From the NCBI RefSeq assembly GCF_048323675.1, contig NZ_JBLWFK010000003.1:186001-250000 (forward strand): DNA of 64,000 bases. Direction: 5' to 3'. How positions within the stretch are numbered: position 1 is the first letter of the stretch; each line of letters begins with the position of its first letter. The position numbers and the translations under genes were made by a program. The notes beneath the pieces were generated by a model. The model was not told the origin of the DNA, did not search any database, and saw nothing but the letters and a program-made list of their open reading frames with translations. Positions 1 to 8,323 of the stretch are shown here, piece after piece. Source of the DNA: Mangrovimicrobium sp048323675. Its GTDB lineage: Bacteria > Pseudomonadota > Gammaproteobacteria > Pseudomonadales > Halieaceae.

Positions 1-838
1 TACCACTGGGGCTACCTTCGTCGGTTGCGTAGTCATACTTGTAACTTACGGTGATGTCGTCAGTAGGTTCCCACAATGCCGCAAAGAAAATTGCTTCGGA
101 GTCTGTGGCACCCAGAGTGTCGGGGGATTTCCCCTTTCCGTAACCAAAGCTGGTGCGATCCCAGACGGTGCCGCCACCCAGGTTATCGATATCCCCGTCC
201 TGTTCTTCCTTGGAGTAGGTCAGGTAGGCACTGAAGTTTCCGATTGCAGGGAAATCAATCGTGGTATCGGAGCGGAAGTAGTCGCGGTTACCAAACCCGA
301 GTTTCTGACGGAAAGCCAACTCGCCATGGGGATCGCGGGTGGCGATACTGATTGCGCCACCGGTTGCGTTACGGCCAAACAGGGTGCCCTGCGGCCCGCG
401 CAGGACTTCCAGTCGCTCGATGTCCGGCAACTGGAAAATGGAGCCCTTGGGAGAGCCGATGTATACACCGTCCAGATAAATCGAGATTTGCTTGTCCGAG
501 CCAGGCACTACGCCATAGCTGGTGATACCACGCATGTTAAACGCGGGGATGTTGGTACCGCCCGCTGCCGGCCGCACACTCAGGTTGGGGGCCAGACCAC
601 CAAGGTCGTTCACGTCGACGACACTGTTGACCTCGAGTGTTTCCTGGGTCAGCGCAGTCACCGCCACGGGAATGTCCTGCATGCTCTGTTCCCGTTTCTG
701 GGCAGTCACGATAACTTCTTCCAGGGCCATGGTCCGCGATTGGGCGAGTGCCGAGGGAACCTGGGCCCCGGCCAGGATTGCCGACACCAGTACAACCTGG
801 GTGCCGATCTGCGCATTGCTAATTTTTCGAGTAGGCAT
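1..838 (-). CDS. TonB-dependent receptor, N-terminal part (runs off the window)
   Basis: Outer-membrane TonB-dependent receptor for uptake of a large or hydrophobic ligand; only the first ~279 residues lie in the window, and the reading frame is open to base 1. The protein starts MPTRKISNAQIG, has a signal-peptide-like hydrophobic stretch ending near SALAQS, a TonB-box-like segment (ALEEVIVTAQKR), then a plug domain with GPQGTLFGRNATGGAI, typical of the plug end. The start is set by GGAG upstream of the ATG at 838. The substrate cannot be read from sequence. The acyl-CoA dehydrogenase genes behind it and a second receptor at 61.4 kb suggest a catabolic substrate rather than a siderophore (inference). 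Confidence 0.9.
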   Translation of the reverse strand, partial: MPTRKISNAQIGTQVVLVSAILAGAQVPSALAQSRTMALEEVIVTAQKREQSMQDIPVAVTALTQETLEVNSVVDVNDLGGLAPNLSVRPAAGGTNIPAFNMRGITSYGVVPGSDKQISIYLDGVYIGSPKGSIFQLPDIERLEVLRGPQGTLFGRNATGGAISIATRDPHGELAFRQKLGFGNRDYFRSDTTIDFPAIGNFSAYLTYSKEEQDGDIDNLGGGTVWDRTSFGYGKGKSPDTLGATDSEAIFFAALWEPTDDITVSYKYDYATDEGSPSG

Positions 839-1123
839 TACTTATTCTCCAAGGAAAATTTTTGGTTATCACCACCTACAGCCCGCACCCATAACTGATT
901 ATTAGTCAACAATAATGAGGGGCAGGTTAACGGATAGTGCGACATGCGTTTTGTTATATTTAATAGACTTATATTCAGCGCGACCGGGAGTTTTAGGGAG
1001 GCGCAACAATACTCTTAATGACGCAAAAGCTAACATAATGTCGGTTTTTTGCAAACAAATTTAGCTACAGCGGTAAAATTCCCGACACCTCGCCGCAAGA
1101 GCAGGTGTCCCCACCTGCCCGCC
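839..1123. promoter_or_regulatory. Intergenic region upstream of the TonB receptor
   Basis: A 285-base gene-free, relatively A+T-rich stretch between the acyl-CoA dehydrogenase stop and the receptor start, which should hold the receptor promoter on the minus strand. I see A+T-rich blocks (around 955-975 and 1015-1065) but no confident -35/-10 pair. The end nearest 1124 holds the hairpin at 1101-1118. Confidence 0.4.
1101..1118 (-). terminator. Weak hairpin after the acyl-CoA dehydrogenase pair
   Basis: Perfect 7-bp stem GCAGGTG / CACCTGC with a 4-base loop, just beyond the stop codon at 1124 on the minus strand. The T-tract that follows is poor (TCTTG), so termination is uncertain. Confidence 0.35.
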
Positions 1124-2176
1124 CTAATGCCCGGCGAAAGTGGCGTCCGCGCCGATGGCCGCATCTTCGGCAAAAATGGCTTCAGCCACCCGGGACTTGT
1201 GAAAGCCCGCATCGCCCCAGGTATTGGCAAGCGCCCAGGCCTTCTTCATGAAGATGTGCAGGTCGACTTCCCAGGTGTAGCCCATGGCGCCGTGCACCTG
1301 GATGCCTTTCTTCGCTCCCAGTGAGGCCGCTTCACAGGCGGCGAGCTTGGCGTGCGACACCGCCACGACCGCGCCCTGGACATTGTTTGCAAGCGCATAG
1401 GCCGCCCGATACACCGGCGCCTTCGCGTATTCCAGCCGCACCGCGACGTCGGCCAGGTGGTGTTTTACCGCCTGGAAACTGCCGATCGGCTTGCCGAACT
1501 GCGTGCGTTCGCTGGTATAGGTAACGGAAATATCGATCATCCGCTGGGCCAGGCCCAGCGCCTGGGCGGCGCAAGCCAGGGCGCCGCGATTCATTGCGGC
1601 CTGGATGAGCGGCTTTGCCTGGTCACCCGCCAACACCGGCGCAACGCCGGGGTTAATGGCAACCCGGAACAGGCGACGGGAGGGATCCACGGATTCGTTG
1701 GCTTCCGCGCTGAACTGTTCCGGTGTCAGCGCATAAATCGCGCCGCCCTGTTCCAGCAACAGCAGGTCGGCAACGTGGGCATCCTCGGCGACGAGGTTCT
1801 GCTCCAGGGCAACCAGCACCCGCGCTTCCCCGCCGGCAATCCTGGGGAGCCACTGTTCAGCCAGTTCTCCGCCCAACTCCACCAGCATCGGCACTGCAAC
1901 CAGCGAGGTGTTCACCAGCGGTTCCGGCAGGGCGACATAGCCGCATTCCTGGGCCAGTAATACGAAATCCAGTTCGCTCATACCGAGGCCGCCGTGGATC
2001 TCGGGTACGGTGAGCCCGCTCAGACCCATTTCCGCCAGCTGCTGCCAGAGGTTGTCGTCGCGGCCGCTATCGGTTTCCCAGGACTGGCGGATGCGCTCCG
2101 GGGTGACTTCGTTAACAAGGAAATCGCGCACGCTTTCCTGGAACAGCAGCTGATCTTCGCTGAAAGTAAAATCCAT
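1124..2176 (-). CDS. Acyl-CoA dehydrogenase, small subunit of a pair
   Basis: FAD-dependent alpha,beta-dehydrogenation of an acyl-CoA. The 350 residues start MDFTFSEDQLLFQESVRDFL and contain the C-terminal helical-domain signatures SERTQFGKPIGSFQAVKHHLAD and QVHGAMGYTWE. It is shorter than a normal ~390-residue acyl-CoA dehydrogenase. It lies 14 bases behind a full-length paralogue, an arrangement known from heteromeric (alpha2beta2) acyl-CoA dehydrogenases of steroid side-chain and ring degradation such as ChsE1/ChsE2 and IpdE1/E2. The start has GAGGTCG just upstream of the ATG. The substrate is unknown; a bulky ring-derived acyl-CoA is inferred. Confidence 0.9.
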   Translation of the reverse strand: MDFTFSEDQLLFQESVRDFLVNEVTPERIRQSWETDSGRDDNLWQQLAEMGLSGLTVPEIHGGLGMSELDFVLLAQECGYVALPEPLVNTSLVAVPMLVELGGELAEQWLPRIAGGEARVLVALEQNLVAEDAHVADLLLLEQGGAIYALTPEQFSAEANESVDPSRRLFRVAINPGVAPVLAGDQAKPLIQAAMNRGALACAAQALGLAQRMIDISVTYTSERTQFGKPIGSFQAVKHHLADVAVRLEYAKAPVYRAAYALANNVQGAVVAVSHAKLAACEAASLGAKKGIQVHGAMGYTWEVDLHIFMKKAWALANTWGDAGFHKSRVAEAIFAEDAAIGADATFAGH

Positions 2177-2190
2177 CGACCTCGTCCCCC

Positions 2191-3357
2191 TTACTTGCGC
2201 GGCATACCGAGCATGCGCTCGGCGATGATATTGCGCTGGATTTCATTGCTGCCCGCGTAGATGGGCCCGGACTGGGCAAACAGGAAGTCGTCCAGCCAGG
2301 TACCCACCCCGGCAGCCGCCGGCGCGTGGGGCTGCAGCTCCGCCCGCGCCCCGAGAATGCTCATGGCCGCAGCGCACATGGCCTGGTCCAGTTCCGACCA
2401 GAATATCTTGTTGGTGGAGGATTCCGGCCCGATCTTGCCGCCGCGATTGAGGCGGCAGGCGGTCTGGTAGGTGGTCAGGCAATAGCTTTCGGCATCCAGG
2501 TAGGCGCGGATAACCGCGTCGCGAATCGCCGGGTCGCGGTCTGCGGATTCCCGGTTCGCCTTGTACAGTTCCACCAGGCGGCGCGCGGTCTCCTGGAAGC
2601 GGGCCGGCGCCCGCAGCATCAGGCCGCGTTCGAAGCCCGCCGTGGCCATCGCCACGCTCCAGCCCGCGCCTTCATCGCCGAGGCGGTTTTCCACCGGGAC
2701 TTCGACATCGTCAAAGAAGATTTCGGCAAAGCCCGGCAGCCCGTCCAGCTGGGGTATCGGGCGCACGGTGATGCCGGGGGTATCCAGCGGCACCAGGATA
2801 AACGTCAGGCCGTGATGGCGCTCGGATTCCGGGTCCGTGCGAAACATGCCGAAGCACCAGTCCGCCCAGACCGCCCGGGTGGACCAGATTTTCTGGCCAT
2901 TGATCACGTAATTGTCACCCTTGCGGTCCGCGCGCGCCCGGATCGCCGCCATATCGGAACCCGCGTTGGGCTCCGACCAGGCCTGGGCCCAGACCTCCTC
3001 GCCGCTGGCCATCTTCGGCAGGATCCGCGCTTTCTGTGCCTCGGTGCCGTACTCCATCAGGGTCGGGCCGAGCAGGCAGATGCCGTTCATGTTCACCCGC
3101 TTCGGCGCACCGGCGCGGTAGTACTCCTCCTCGAAGATCAGCCATTCGACCAGGTCACTGCCGCGACCGCCGAGTTCCTCGGGCCAGGTGACCATGGTCC
3201 AGCGCCCCTGGTGGAGGATCGCCTCCCACTCCCGGTGCTGGCGGAACCCTTCCTCGGTATCATAGGTTTGCAGCGGCTGCGCCGGCACATGGGCGGCCAG
3301 CCATTCGCGAACTTCGGCCCGGAAGGCCCGCTGTTTGTCGGTGTAGTCCAGATGCAC
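2191..3357 (-). CDS. Acyl-CoA dehydrogenase, large subunit of a pair
   Basis: Full-length (388 residues) acyl-CoA dehydrogenase: N-terminal helical domain, central WAQAWSEPNAGSDMAAIRARA flavin-binding strand region and C-terminal AGSNEIQRNIIAERMLGMPR. The reading frame extends to 3438, but the GTG at 3357 (protein VHLDYTDKQRAF) has an AAGGA Shine-Dalgarno about 8 bases upstream and matches the family's normal N-terminus, so I chose it. Probably forms a heteromer with the downstream 350-residue partner. It is divergent from the BVMO at 3697; the 339-base gap holds the regulatory signals. Confidence 0.9.
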   Translation of the reverse strand: MHLDYTDKQRAFRAEVREWLAAHVPAQPLQTYDTEEGFRQHREWEAILHQGRWTMVTWPEELGGRGSDLVEWLIFEEEYYRAGAPKRVNMNGICLLGPTLMEYGTEAQKARILPKMASGEEVWAQAWSEPNAGSDMAAIRARADRKGDNYVINGQKIWSTRAVWADWCFGMFRTDPESERHHGLTFILVPLDTPGITVRPIPQLDGLPGFAEIFFDDVEVPVENRLGDEGAGWSVAMATAGFERGLMLRAPARFQETARRLVELYKANRESADRDPAIRDAVIRAYLDAESYCLTTYQTACRLNRGGKIGPESSTNKIFWSELDQAMCAAAMSILGARAELQPHAPAAAGVGTWLDDFLFAQSGPIYAGSNEIQRNIIAERMLGMPRK

Positions 3358-3696
3358 GATTACTATCCTTCGGCTACCGACGCCGGGCTGCAGGGGCAAC
3401 CCGGCGCAGTTTCTCGATTTATGCCGGCGCCTGTGCACCAGCCAACAGCCCGCAGTTTACCCGCCGGAGGTGAGTCCGGGCAATAATAATTGACGATGCG
3501 TTAATTATTATTGACTTGGGAAAGGCGCTGGGTAAAGATAGGTGACACTATAAACAGGCTGCCTCAAGGGCCCGGGTTACTGTCCGCGCAGCGAACCTGA
3601 ATCGCCACTTACCGTGACCCCGTCCCCCGCCAGGCAAACCGACACCCGCCCCGCCCCCGCCACTGCGAGGACGGGCGGCGACACGAGGATTCGTAC
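3358..3696. promoter_or_regulatory. Divergent promoter region with an A+T-rich inverted repeat
   Basis: A 339-base gene-free stretch between divergent genes. The inverted repeat CAATAATAATT (3481-3491) / AATTATTATTG (3503-3513) has perfect 11-bp arms around GACGATGCGTT. It overlaps a candidate sigma70 promoter for the BVMO: TTGACT at 3511-3516, 16-base spacer, TAAAGA at 3533-3538. The spacer element GATGCGTTA recurs in the TetR promoter at 27.1 kb, so this may be a divergent member of the same operator family. The rest (3540-3690) is G+C-rich leader with no visible gene. Confidence 0.5.
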
Positions 3697-5169
3697 ATGC
3701 CGGCAGATGCCAGAAACTTACGCTATATCATTATTGGAGCAGGCATGGCCGGCCTGCTCGCCGGCATTCGCCTGCGGGAACGCGGGGAAGATAACTTTGT
3801 CATCTACGAAAAAGGCGACAGCGTGGGCGGCACCTGGCGGGAAAACACCTATCCCGGCGTAGCCTGCGACACCCCGGCCCACTCCTACAGCTACTCCTTC
3901 GCCTTCAACCCGGAGTGGAGCGCCTTCTACGCGCCAGGCCCGGAGATTCGCAACTATTTCGAATCCATGGCCGAGCGCTACGGGATGCACCAGTTCATCC
4001 AGTTCAACACCGAAATCGGCAGCTGCCGCTGGGACGGAGAGCGCTGGCACGTAAAGACCAAAGACGGCCGCGAGGATGTCGCCGACGTACTGGTTGCCGC
4101 AACCGGCGTTCTGCACCACCCCAACACACCGGCCATTCCCGGACTGGAAAACTTCCAGGGGGCGAGCTTCCACAGCGCGCGCTGGGATCACTCCATCGAC
4201 TACGCGGACAAGCGCGTCGGGGTTGTCGGCAACGGTTCCACCGGGGTACAGATCGTCGCCGCGCTGTCCGGCAATGTACAGAAACTGGTACATTTCCAGC
4301 GCTCCCCCCAGTGGATCATGCCCTGCCCCGATACCCGCTATTCAGACGAGGACAAAGCCGCGTTCCGCGACGATCCCGACCGCATCGAGGATGTGCGCAG
4401 CGGCCCCGAGGCGCAGGCCCGGCGCGGGCGCTTCCTGGCGGCGATCATCGACGCCGACTCACCGGAGTTGGCGGAGATCCAGTCGATCGTCGAAAAGAAC
4501 CTGGAAGACAGTATCCGCGACCCGGAACTGCGGGAAAAACTGCGGCCCGATTATCGCGCCGCCTGCAAACGCATGGTGTTTTCGCCCAACTACTATGAAA
4601 AGGTGCAGGATCCCTCGGTGTATGTCGATACCAGTGGCATCGAGCGGGTCGAAGCCAACGGCGTGCTGATGCGCGACGGCACCTTCCACGAACTGGATGT
4701 CCTGGTGCTGGCTACCGGCTTCAAGGCCGATGCCTTTGTCCGCCCGATGACCATCACCGGCCGTGACGGCGTCGATCTCAACCAGCTCTGGGACGTGCAT
4801 CCGAAGGCCTACTACGCGGTGACCATTCCCGACTTTCCCAATTTCTTCATGCTCAACGGCCCCACCGGCCCGGTGGGCAATTTCTCCCTGATCGATATAG
4901 CCGAGCGCCAGTGGAATTATATTGAACAGCTGGTGAGCCTGTTGCGCGAAGGCAAATACAGCGCGGTGGCGCCCACCCAGGCAGCCCTGCAGACCTACGA
5001 GCAGAAGCGCACGGAAGCGGCGAAGAAAACCGTCTTCGCCTCCGGCTGCAGCAGCTGGTACCTCGACGCCGACGGCGTGCCCCAGGTCTGGCCCTGGCCC
5101 TACGAGTACTTCATGGAAGTAATGGACAAGCCGAAGCTGGAAGACTACTCCCTGACACCCGCGGCCTGA
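3697..5169 (+). CDS. Flavin-containing Baeyer-Villiger monooxygenase
   Basis: NADPH- and O2-dependent flavoprotein expected to insert oxygen next to a ketone, giving an ester or lactone. Of its 490 residues, 14-19 (GAGMAG) are the FAD dinucleotide fold, FQGASFHSARW near 153-163 is the BVMO fingerprint, and GNGSTG near 178-183 is the NADPH fold. EKGDSVGGTWRENTYPGVACD is typical of class B monooxygenases. The start has GAGGA 9 bases upstream. It ends 6 bases from the convergent CmcJ-like gene. A ketone made by the nearby P450 or SDR enzymes would be a fitting substrate (inference). Confidence 0.92.
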   Translation: MPADARNLRYIIIGAGMAGLLAGIRLRERGEDNFVIYEKGDSVGGTWRENTYPGVACDTPAHSYSYSFAFNPEWSAFYAPGPEIRNYFESMAERYGMHQFIQFNTEIGSCRWDGERWHVKTKDGREDVADVLVAATGVLHHPNTPAIPGLENFQGASFHSARWDHSIDYADKRVGVVGNGSTGVQIVAALSGNVQKLVHFQRSPQWIMPCPDTRYSDEDKAAFRDDPDRIEDVRSGPEAQARRGRFLAAIIDADSPELAEIQSIVEKNLEDSIRDPELREKLRPDYRAACKRMVFSPNYYEKVQDPSVYVDTSGIERVEANGVLMRDGTFHELDVLVLATGFKADAFVRPMTITGRDGVDLNQLWDVHPKAYYAVTIPDFPNFFMLNGPTGPVGNFSLIDIAERQWNYIEQLVSLLREGKYSAVAPTQAALQTYEQKRTEAAKKTVFASGCSSWYLDADGVPQVWPWPYEYFMEVMDKPKLEDYSLTPAA

Positions 5170-5175
5170 TTGACT

Positions 5176-5985
5176 TCAGGCCTCAAAAAACGCAAACACC
5201 CGCAGTTCGACACTGGCCCGGGGCCGGGTTCCCGGCGCCACTGCCGGCGCCTGGAAGGCGCCGTGCAGGCACCCCATGGGCTGGCTCGGATCGCTGTCGA
5301 AACCCTTGAACACGATGACCTCGTCGAGGTCGACGTCCGAGAAGTAATGCCAGCGCTGTTCCGGGTTATGCACGGAACTCAGGTAGGGCACGCCGTCGGG
5401 AAAATTCGGCTCCACCGTGCGCCCGATCACCCAGTCCGCCTCACTCACCGTGCGCTGGTCACACAGTGCCAGCGGCACGTCCTGCGGCGGCGGGGTAATA
5501 CTGCGCCAGAGGTTGTACACCTGGTAGCGGGGGTAGCGCTGCTGGACTGACGGTTCCGCCGCCATATCGACAAAAGGCCCTATCGCCTCGCGGGTCTGGT
5601 CGAGGTGCACGAACTCCGCGGCGGCGGCGCGCTGGGGATTGCCGGTATCGCGAATCAGGATACCCCCGTGGTAAAAAGGGGCGACGTGCGCAGCCCCCGT
5701 CAGCTCAGCCACCAGCGCCAGGGCGCTCGGCAGGTACACCGACTTGACCCAGGGGTCATCCTCCCAGCAATCGCCCTCCAGGGGCATGCGGTGAATCTCG
5801 AAGCCCTCCTTTTCCAGGCTCGGCGCCACGGCCAGGTGCCGGGCATCCGCCAGGCTTACCGGCTCGGTGACCAGTTGCTGGGTAATCCGCTCGCGCCAGC
5901 TGTTGCTCCAGATACCGCCATCGCGGCGGTCGGCGGCGAAATTCAGGGACGAGCTTACGCTTGTTGCAGGCATGTTTTTATCCAT
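5176..5985 (-). CDS. CmcJ/AsaB-family oxidoreductase (GA4-desaturase-like)
   Basis: The 269-residue protein shows the hallmarks of the CmcJ/NvfI/AsaB family: VYNLWRSITPPPQDVPLALCD, then a HNPEQRWHYF segment and a C-terminal LHGAFQAP..RASVELRVFAF. Members act on small acids in fungal and bacterial secondary metabolism or catabolism as putative hydroxylases or desaturases. The reaction here is unknown. Its start region overlaps the end of the upstream esterase by 31 bases, so the two are probably translationally coupled; an internal ATG (MPATS) 12 bases later is an alternative start. Confidence 0.8.
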   Translation of the reverse strand: MDKNMPATSVSSSLNFAADRRDGGIWSNSWRERITQQLVTEPVSLADARHLAVAPSLEKEGFEIHRMPLEGDCWEDDPWVKSVYLPSALALVAELTGAAHVAPFYHGGILIRDTGNPQRAAAAEFVHLDQTREAIGPFVDMAAEPSVQQRYPRYQVYNLWRSITPPPQDVPLALCDQRTVSEADWVIGRTVEPNFPDGVPYLSSVHNPEQRWHYFSDVDLDEVIVFKGFDSDPSQPMGCLHGAFQAPAVAPGTRPRASVELRVFAFFEA

Positions 5986-6893
5986 TGGGCGGCTTCGCTC
6001 ACCGCCTCCATCGCCAGGGGAATCGCGGCGGCCGAACTCAGGTAGCCGTGCAGCATACCGCTGTCACAGCGCGTTGCGACGGCGACACCGGCCTCGCGCA
6101 GGCGCCGGGCGTAGGCCAGGCCCTCGTCGCGCAGCGGATCCAGCTCGGCCACGTGAATCAGCGCCGGCGGCAGTCCCGCGGCATCCGCGACCCGCAGGGG
6201 AGAGACCAGTGGATTATCCCGGTCGACCGAAGGTGGGCAGTAGTGATCCCAGAACCAGCGCATGTCGGCCGCGGAGAGCAGGTAATTGCGATCGCCTACC
6301 TCGCGGTAGGAGCCGGTGTCGAAATCATGGTCGGTCACGGGATAGGCGAGGTACTGCCCGGCCAGTCGCACACCAAAATCGCGGGCGCGAATGGCACAGG
6401 CCGCGGCGAGGTTGCCGCCGGCACTTTCCCCGACCAGCAGGACCGGTCCCGGCAGTTCGGCTATAACCCATTGCAGCACAGCCCACAGGTCATCCAGCGG
6501 CGCCGGGAAGGGATATTCCGGCGCCAGGCGATAATCGACACTGATGACTTCACAGCCTGCCCCCGCGGCGATGCGGCGACACAGGGCGTCACCGGTATCC
6601 AGGTCGCCGATGACCCAGCCGCCGGCGTGGCAATAGATCGCCGTGCCGCAGGTCTCGCCCGGCGGCAGGTAGCGACGAATAGGGACAGGGTGATCCTCGC
6701 GTTCAACCTGCGCGTCGACCACCGACGCCATTTCCGGCAAACCCGACTGCGGGGGGGCCGCGGCGAGACTGCTGCGCAGCATCTCCCGGGCTTCCGCGGG
6801 ACCGACCTGCCAGTAGTACGGCCTTCCCGAGTTTGCGTAGATGTCGAGAATCGACCGGTAATAGGGGTGGACGGGATCGGCTTCACTGCTCAT
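5955..6893 (-). CDS. Alpha/beta-hydrolase fold esterase, HSL family
   Basis: Hydrolase of the hormone-sensitive-lipase (family IV) type, 312 residues. Visible are the oxyanion-hole region as YCHAGGW (HAGG in place of HGGG), the nucleophile elbow GESAGG, LAPEYPFPAPLDD, and the C-terminal HGYLSS holding the likely catalytic His. Expected to hydrolyse carboxyl esters or lactones, which fits a BVMO pathway. GAGGTACCTCGA precedes the ATG. It overlaps the downstream CmcJ-like gene and lies 49 bases behind an SDR gene, so the three probably form one operon. Confidence 0.9.
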   Translation of the reverse strand: MSSEADPVHPYYRSILDIYANSGRPYYWQVGPAEAREMLRSSLAAAPPQSGLPEMASVVDAQVEREDHPVPIRRYLPPGETCGTAIYCHAGGWVIGDLDTGDALCRRIAAGAGCEVISVDYRLAPEYPFPAPLDDLWAVLQWVIAELPGPVLLVGESAGGNLAAACAIRARDFGVRLAGQYLAYPVTDHDFDTGSYREVGDRNYLLSAADMRWFWDHYCPPSVDRDNPLVSPLRVADAAGLPPALIHVAELDPLRDEGLAYARRLREAGVAVATRCDSGMLHGYLSSAAAIPLAMEAVSEAAQWIKTCLQQA

Positions 6894-6942
6894 TCGAGGT
6901 ACCTCTTATTCTGTCAATGTAGTGTGGCGAGAACCGGTGCTC

Positions 6943-7731
6943 CTAGCTGGCGCCGACGGTCGCCAAGGCGGCACCGCCACCGTCCACCGGTAGGTCGGCG
7001 CCATTGATATAGCTGCACAGCTCACTGTTCAACAGCAGCAGCGGCCAGGCCTGCTCCAGCGAGGTACTGCAGCGCCCGATAGGCCGGGTAATCGCGTCCA
7101 TCCCGGAAAAATTCGGCAGTTCCCGCTCGATCTCGTCGAGCATCGGCGTACGGGTGGCGCCCGGACTGGTACAGTTGATCCGGATTCCGCGCCGGATCAA
7201 TTGTGTCGCCTGCTGTTTGGTCCAGACCACGATCGCCTCCTTGCTGAAGGAGTAGGCATTGGCAAACAAGGCACTGTTGGACTGGTACCACTGCAGAAAG
7301 TCCTCCTGCTGCTGTATTGCCAGGCAGTTGGACAGGGCCTCCAGGTGCGCAGGCCACGCAGCACCGCCGATGGAGGCGATGCTGGCAATCGCGGCACCGG
7401 GCTGCATGTTTGCCGCCAGTGCCGCGGTCAGGCAGCGGGTGGCAAGAAAATTGATCGTCAGGACATCCGCATCGGGATGTGAAGGACCGAGACCCGCGCA
7501 GTTGAACAGCGCATCCACCGGGCTCGCTATCTTTTCGGCTACCCGTGGGATAGCATCCAGCGCGCGTAAATCCAGCTGTGAAAACTCTGCCAGGGGCAGG
7601 TCCGGGGCGTGCAGGTCAACGCCATGCACCGTTGCCCCCAGGTCGATCAACAGGCCGGCCACGGCATTGCCGATGCCCGTATAGCAGCCTGTCACGACAA
7701 CGTGTTTATTCTTGTAATTCAGAGCGTTCAT
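6943..7731 (-). CDS. Short-chain dehydrogenase/reductase
   Basis: NAD(P)-dependent alcohol/ketone oxidoreductase of the classical SDR superfamily, 262 residues. TGCYTGIG near the N-terminus is the nucleotide-binding motif, FNCAGLG corresponds to NNAG, and YSFSK is the catalytic YxxxK; ADLPVDGG closes the fold. It carries an insertion around LEALSNCLAIQQQEDFLQWYQSN before the active Tyr, as in 3-alpha-hydroxysteroid dehydrogenase/carbonyl reductase-like SDRs. First gene of a short minus-strand operon. The promoter overlaps the 19-bp operator-like site at 7826-7844. Substrate not determinable. Confidence 0.9.
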   Translation of the reverse strand: MNALNYKNKHVVVTGCYTGIGNAVAGLLIDLGATVHGVDLHAPDLPLAEFSQLDLRALDAIPRVAEKIASPVDALFNCAGLGPSHPDADVLTINFLATRCLTAALAANMQPGAAIASIASIGGAAWPAHLEALSNCLAIQQQEDFLQWYQSNSALFANAYSFSKEAIVVWTKQQATQLIRRGIRINCTSPGATRTPMLDEIERELPNFSGMDAITRPIGRCSTSLEQAWPLLLLNSELCSYINGADLPVDGGGAALATVGAS

Positions 7732-7825
7732 GGCATTATCGCTGGCAGGTTTTCCGGGGCTGCAACCGGCAGACCGGCCCCTGCCCCGTTTACTTCCGGG
7801 GAATGGCCGGTATAATTCCCTATTA

Positions 7826-7844
7826 CTGACGGGATGTCAATTTT
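7826..7844 (-). promoter_or_regulatory. Operator-like site 2 (AAAATTGA-N7-TCAG) over the SDR -35
   Basis: On the minus strand it reads AAAATTGACATCCCGTCAG, containing an inverted repeat TGAC-N5-GTCA and a consensus -35 hexamer TTGACA (7835-7840). The -10 at the expected spacing (around 7811-7816) is poor. One of four sites sharing AAAATTGA-N7-TCAG. Confidence 0.6.
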
Positions 7845-7934
7845 GCAACCCGATCAGGGTGATGCGCAAGCCTCGCCCCCGAATACAATCAACCGTTATT
7901 GAAACAGACGCTCAAAGCGAGATACGAGGTAAGC

Positions 7935-8255
7935 ATGGTCACCGTAAAATTCATTCAACCCGATGGCGTGGAAAAAGTTGTCGAGGTACCGGAAGGCACC
8001 AGCCTGATGACGGCTGCGCTGGAAAACGGTGTGGAAGGCATTCTCGGTGACTGCGGCGGCGCCTGCAGCTGTGCAACCTGCCACTGCTACATCGACGAGG
8101 CCTTCCTGCCACAGATTCCGGCGGCTGAGGATATCGAGCAATCAATGATCGAATTCGCCACCGATCCGAAAGAAAACAGCCGCCTGGGCTGCCAGGTTCA
8201 GGTTACCGAAGCTGTCTCCGGCATCGTTGTACGCATGCCTGAATCCCAGTACTGA
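7935..8255 (+). CDS. [2Fe-2S] ferredoxin, putidaredoxin/adrenodoxin type
   Basis: A 106-residue electron carrier for a class I cytochrome P450 or similar oxygenase. Cys40, Cys46, Cys49 and Cys86 fit the C-x5-C-x2-C...C pattern in DCGGACSCATCHC and SRLGCQ. Start at the ATG at 7935, preceded by GAGG at 7926-7929; the longer open frame from 7899 is less likely. It is the only plus-strand gene between the SDR and the P450 cluster, and the P450 at 10.5 kb is a natural partner (inference). No ferredoxin reductase gene is visible. Confidence 0.93.
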   Translation: MVTVKFIQPDGVEKVVEVPEGTSLMTAALENGVEGILGDCGGACSCATCHCYIDEAFLPQIPAAEDIEQSMIEFATDPKENSRLGCQVQVTEAVSGIVVRMPESQY

Positions 8256-8265
8256 GTATTGCGGA

Positions 8266-8304
8266 AAAAAACTGGCCCGGGTTGGCAACAGCCGCCCCGG
8301 GCCA
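8266..8304 (-). terminator. Intrinsic terminator of the 14-gene minus-strand cluster
   Basis: Perfect 9-bp stem TGGCCCGGG (8273-8281) / CCCGGGCCA (8296-8304). Read on the minus strand it is followed at once by a T7 tract (A-run 8265-8271 on the plus strand). It lies 20 bases past the stop of the last minus-strand gene and also after the convergent ferredoxin. Confidence 0.8.
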
Positions 8305-8323
8305 ACTCTTCGCAACCGCCGGA

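Noticed and set aside
3354..3438. Extended N-terminus of the first large acyl-CoA dehydrogenase (MHRRRHKSRN...)
   Set aside because: The GTG at 3357 has the better Shine-Dalgarno and gives the normal family N-terminus.
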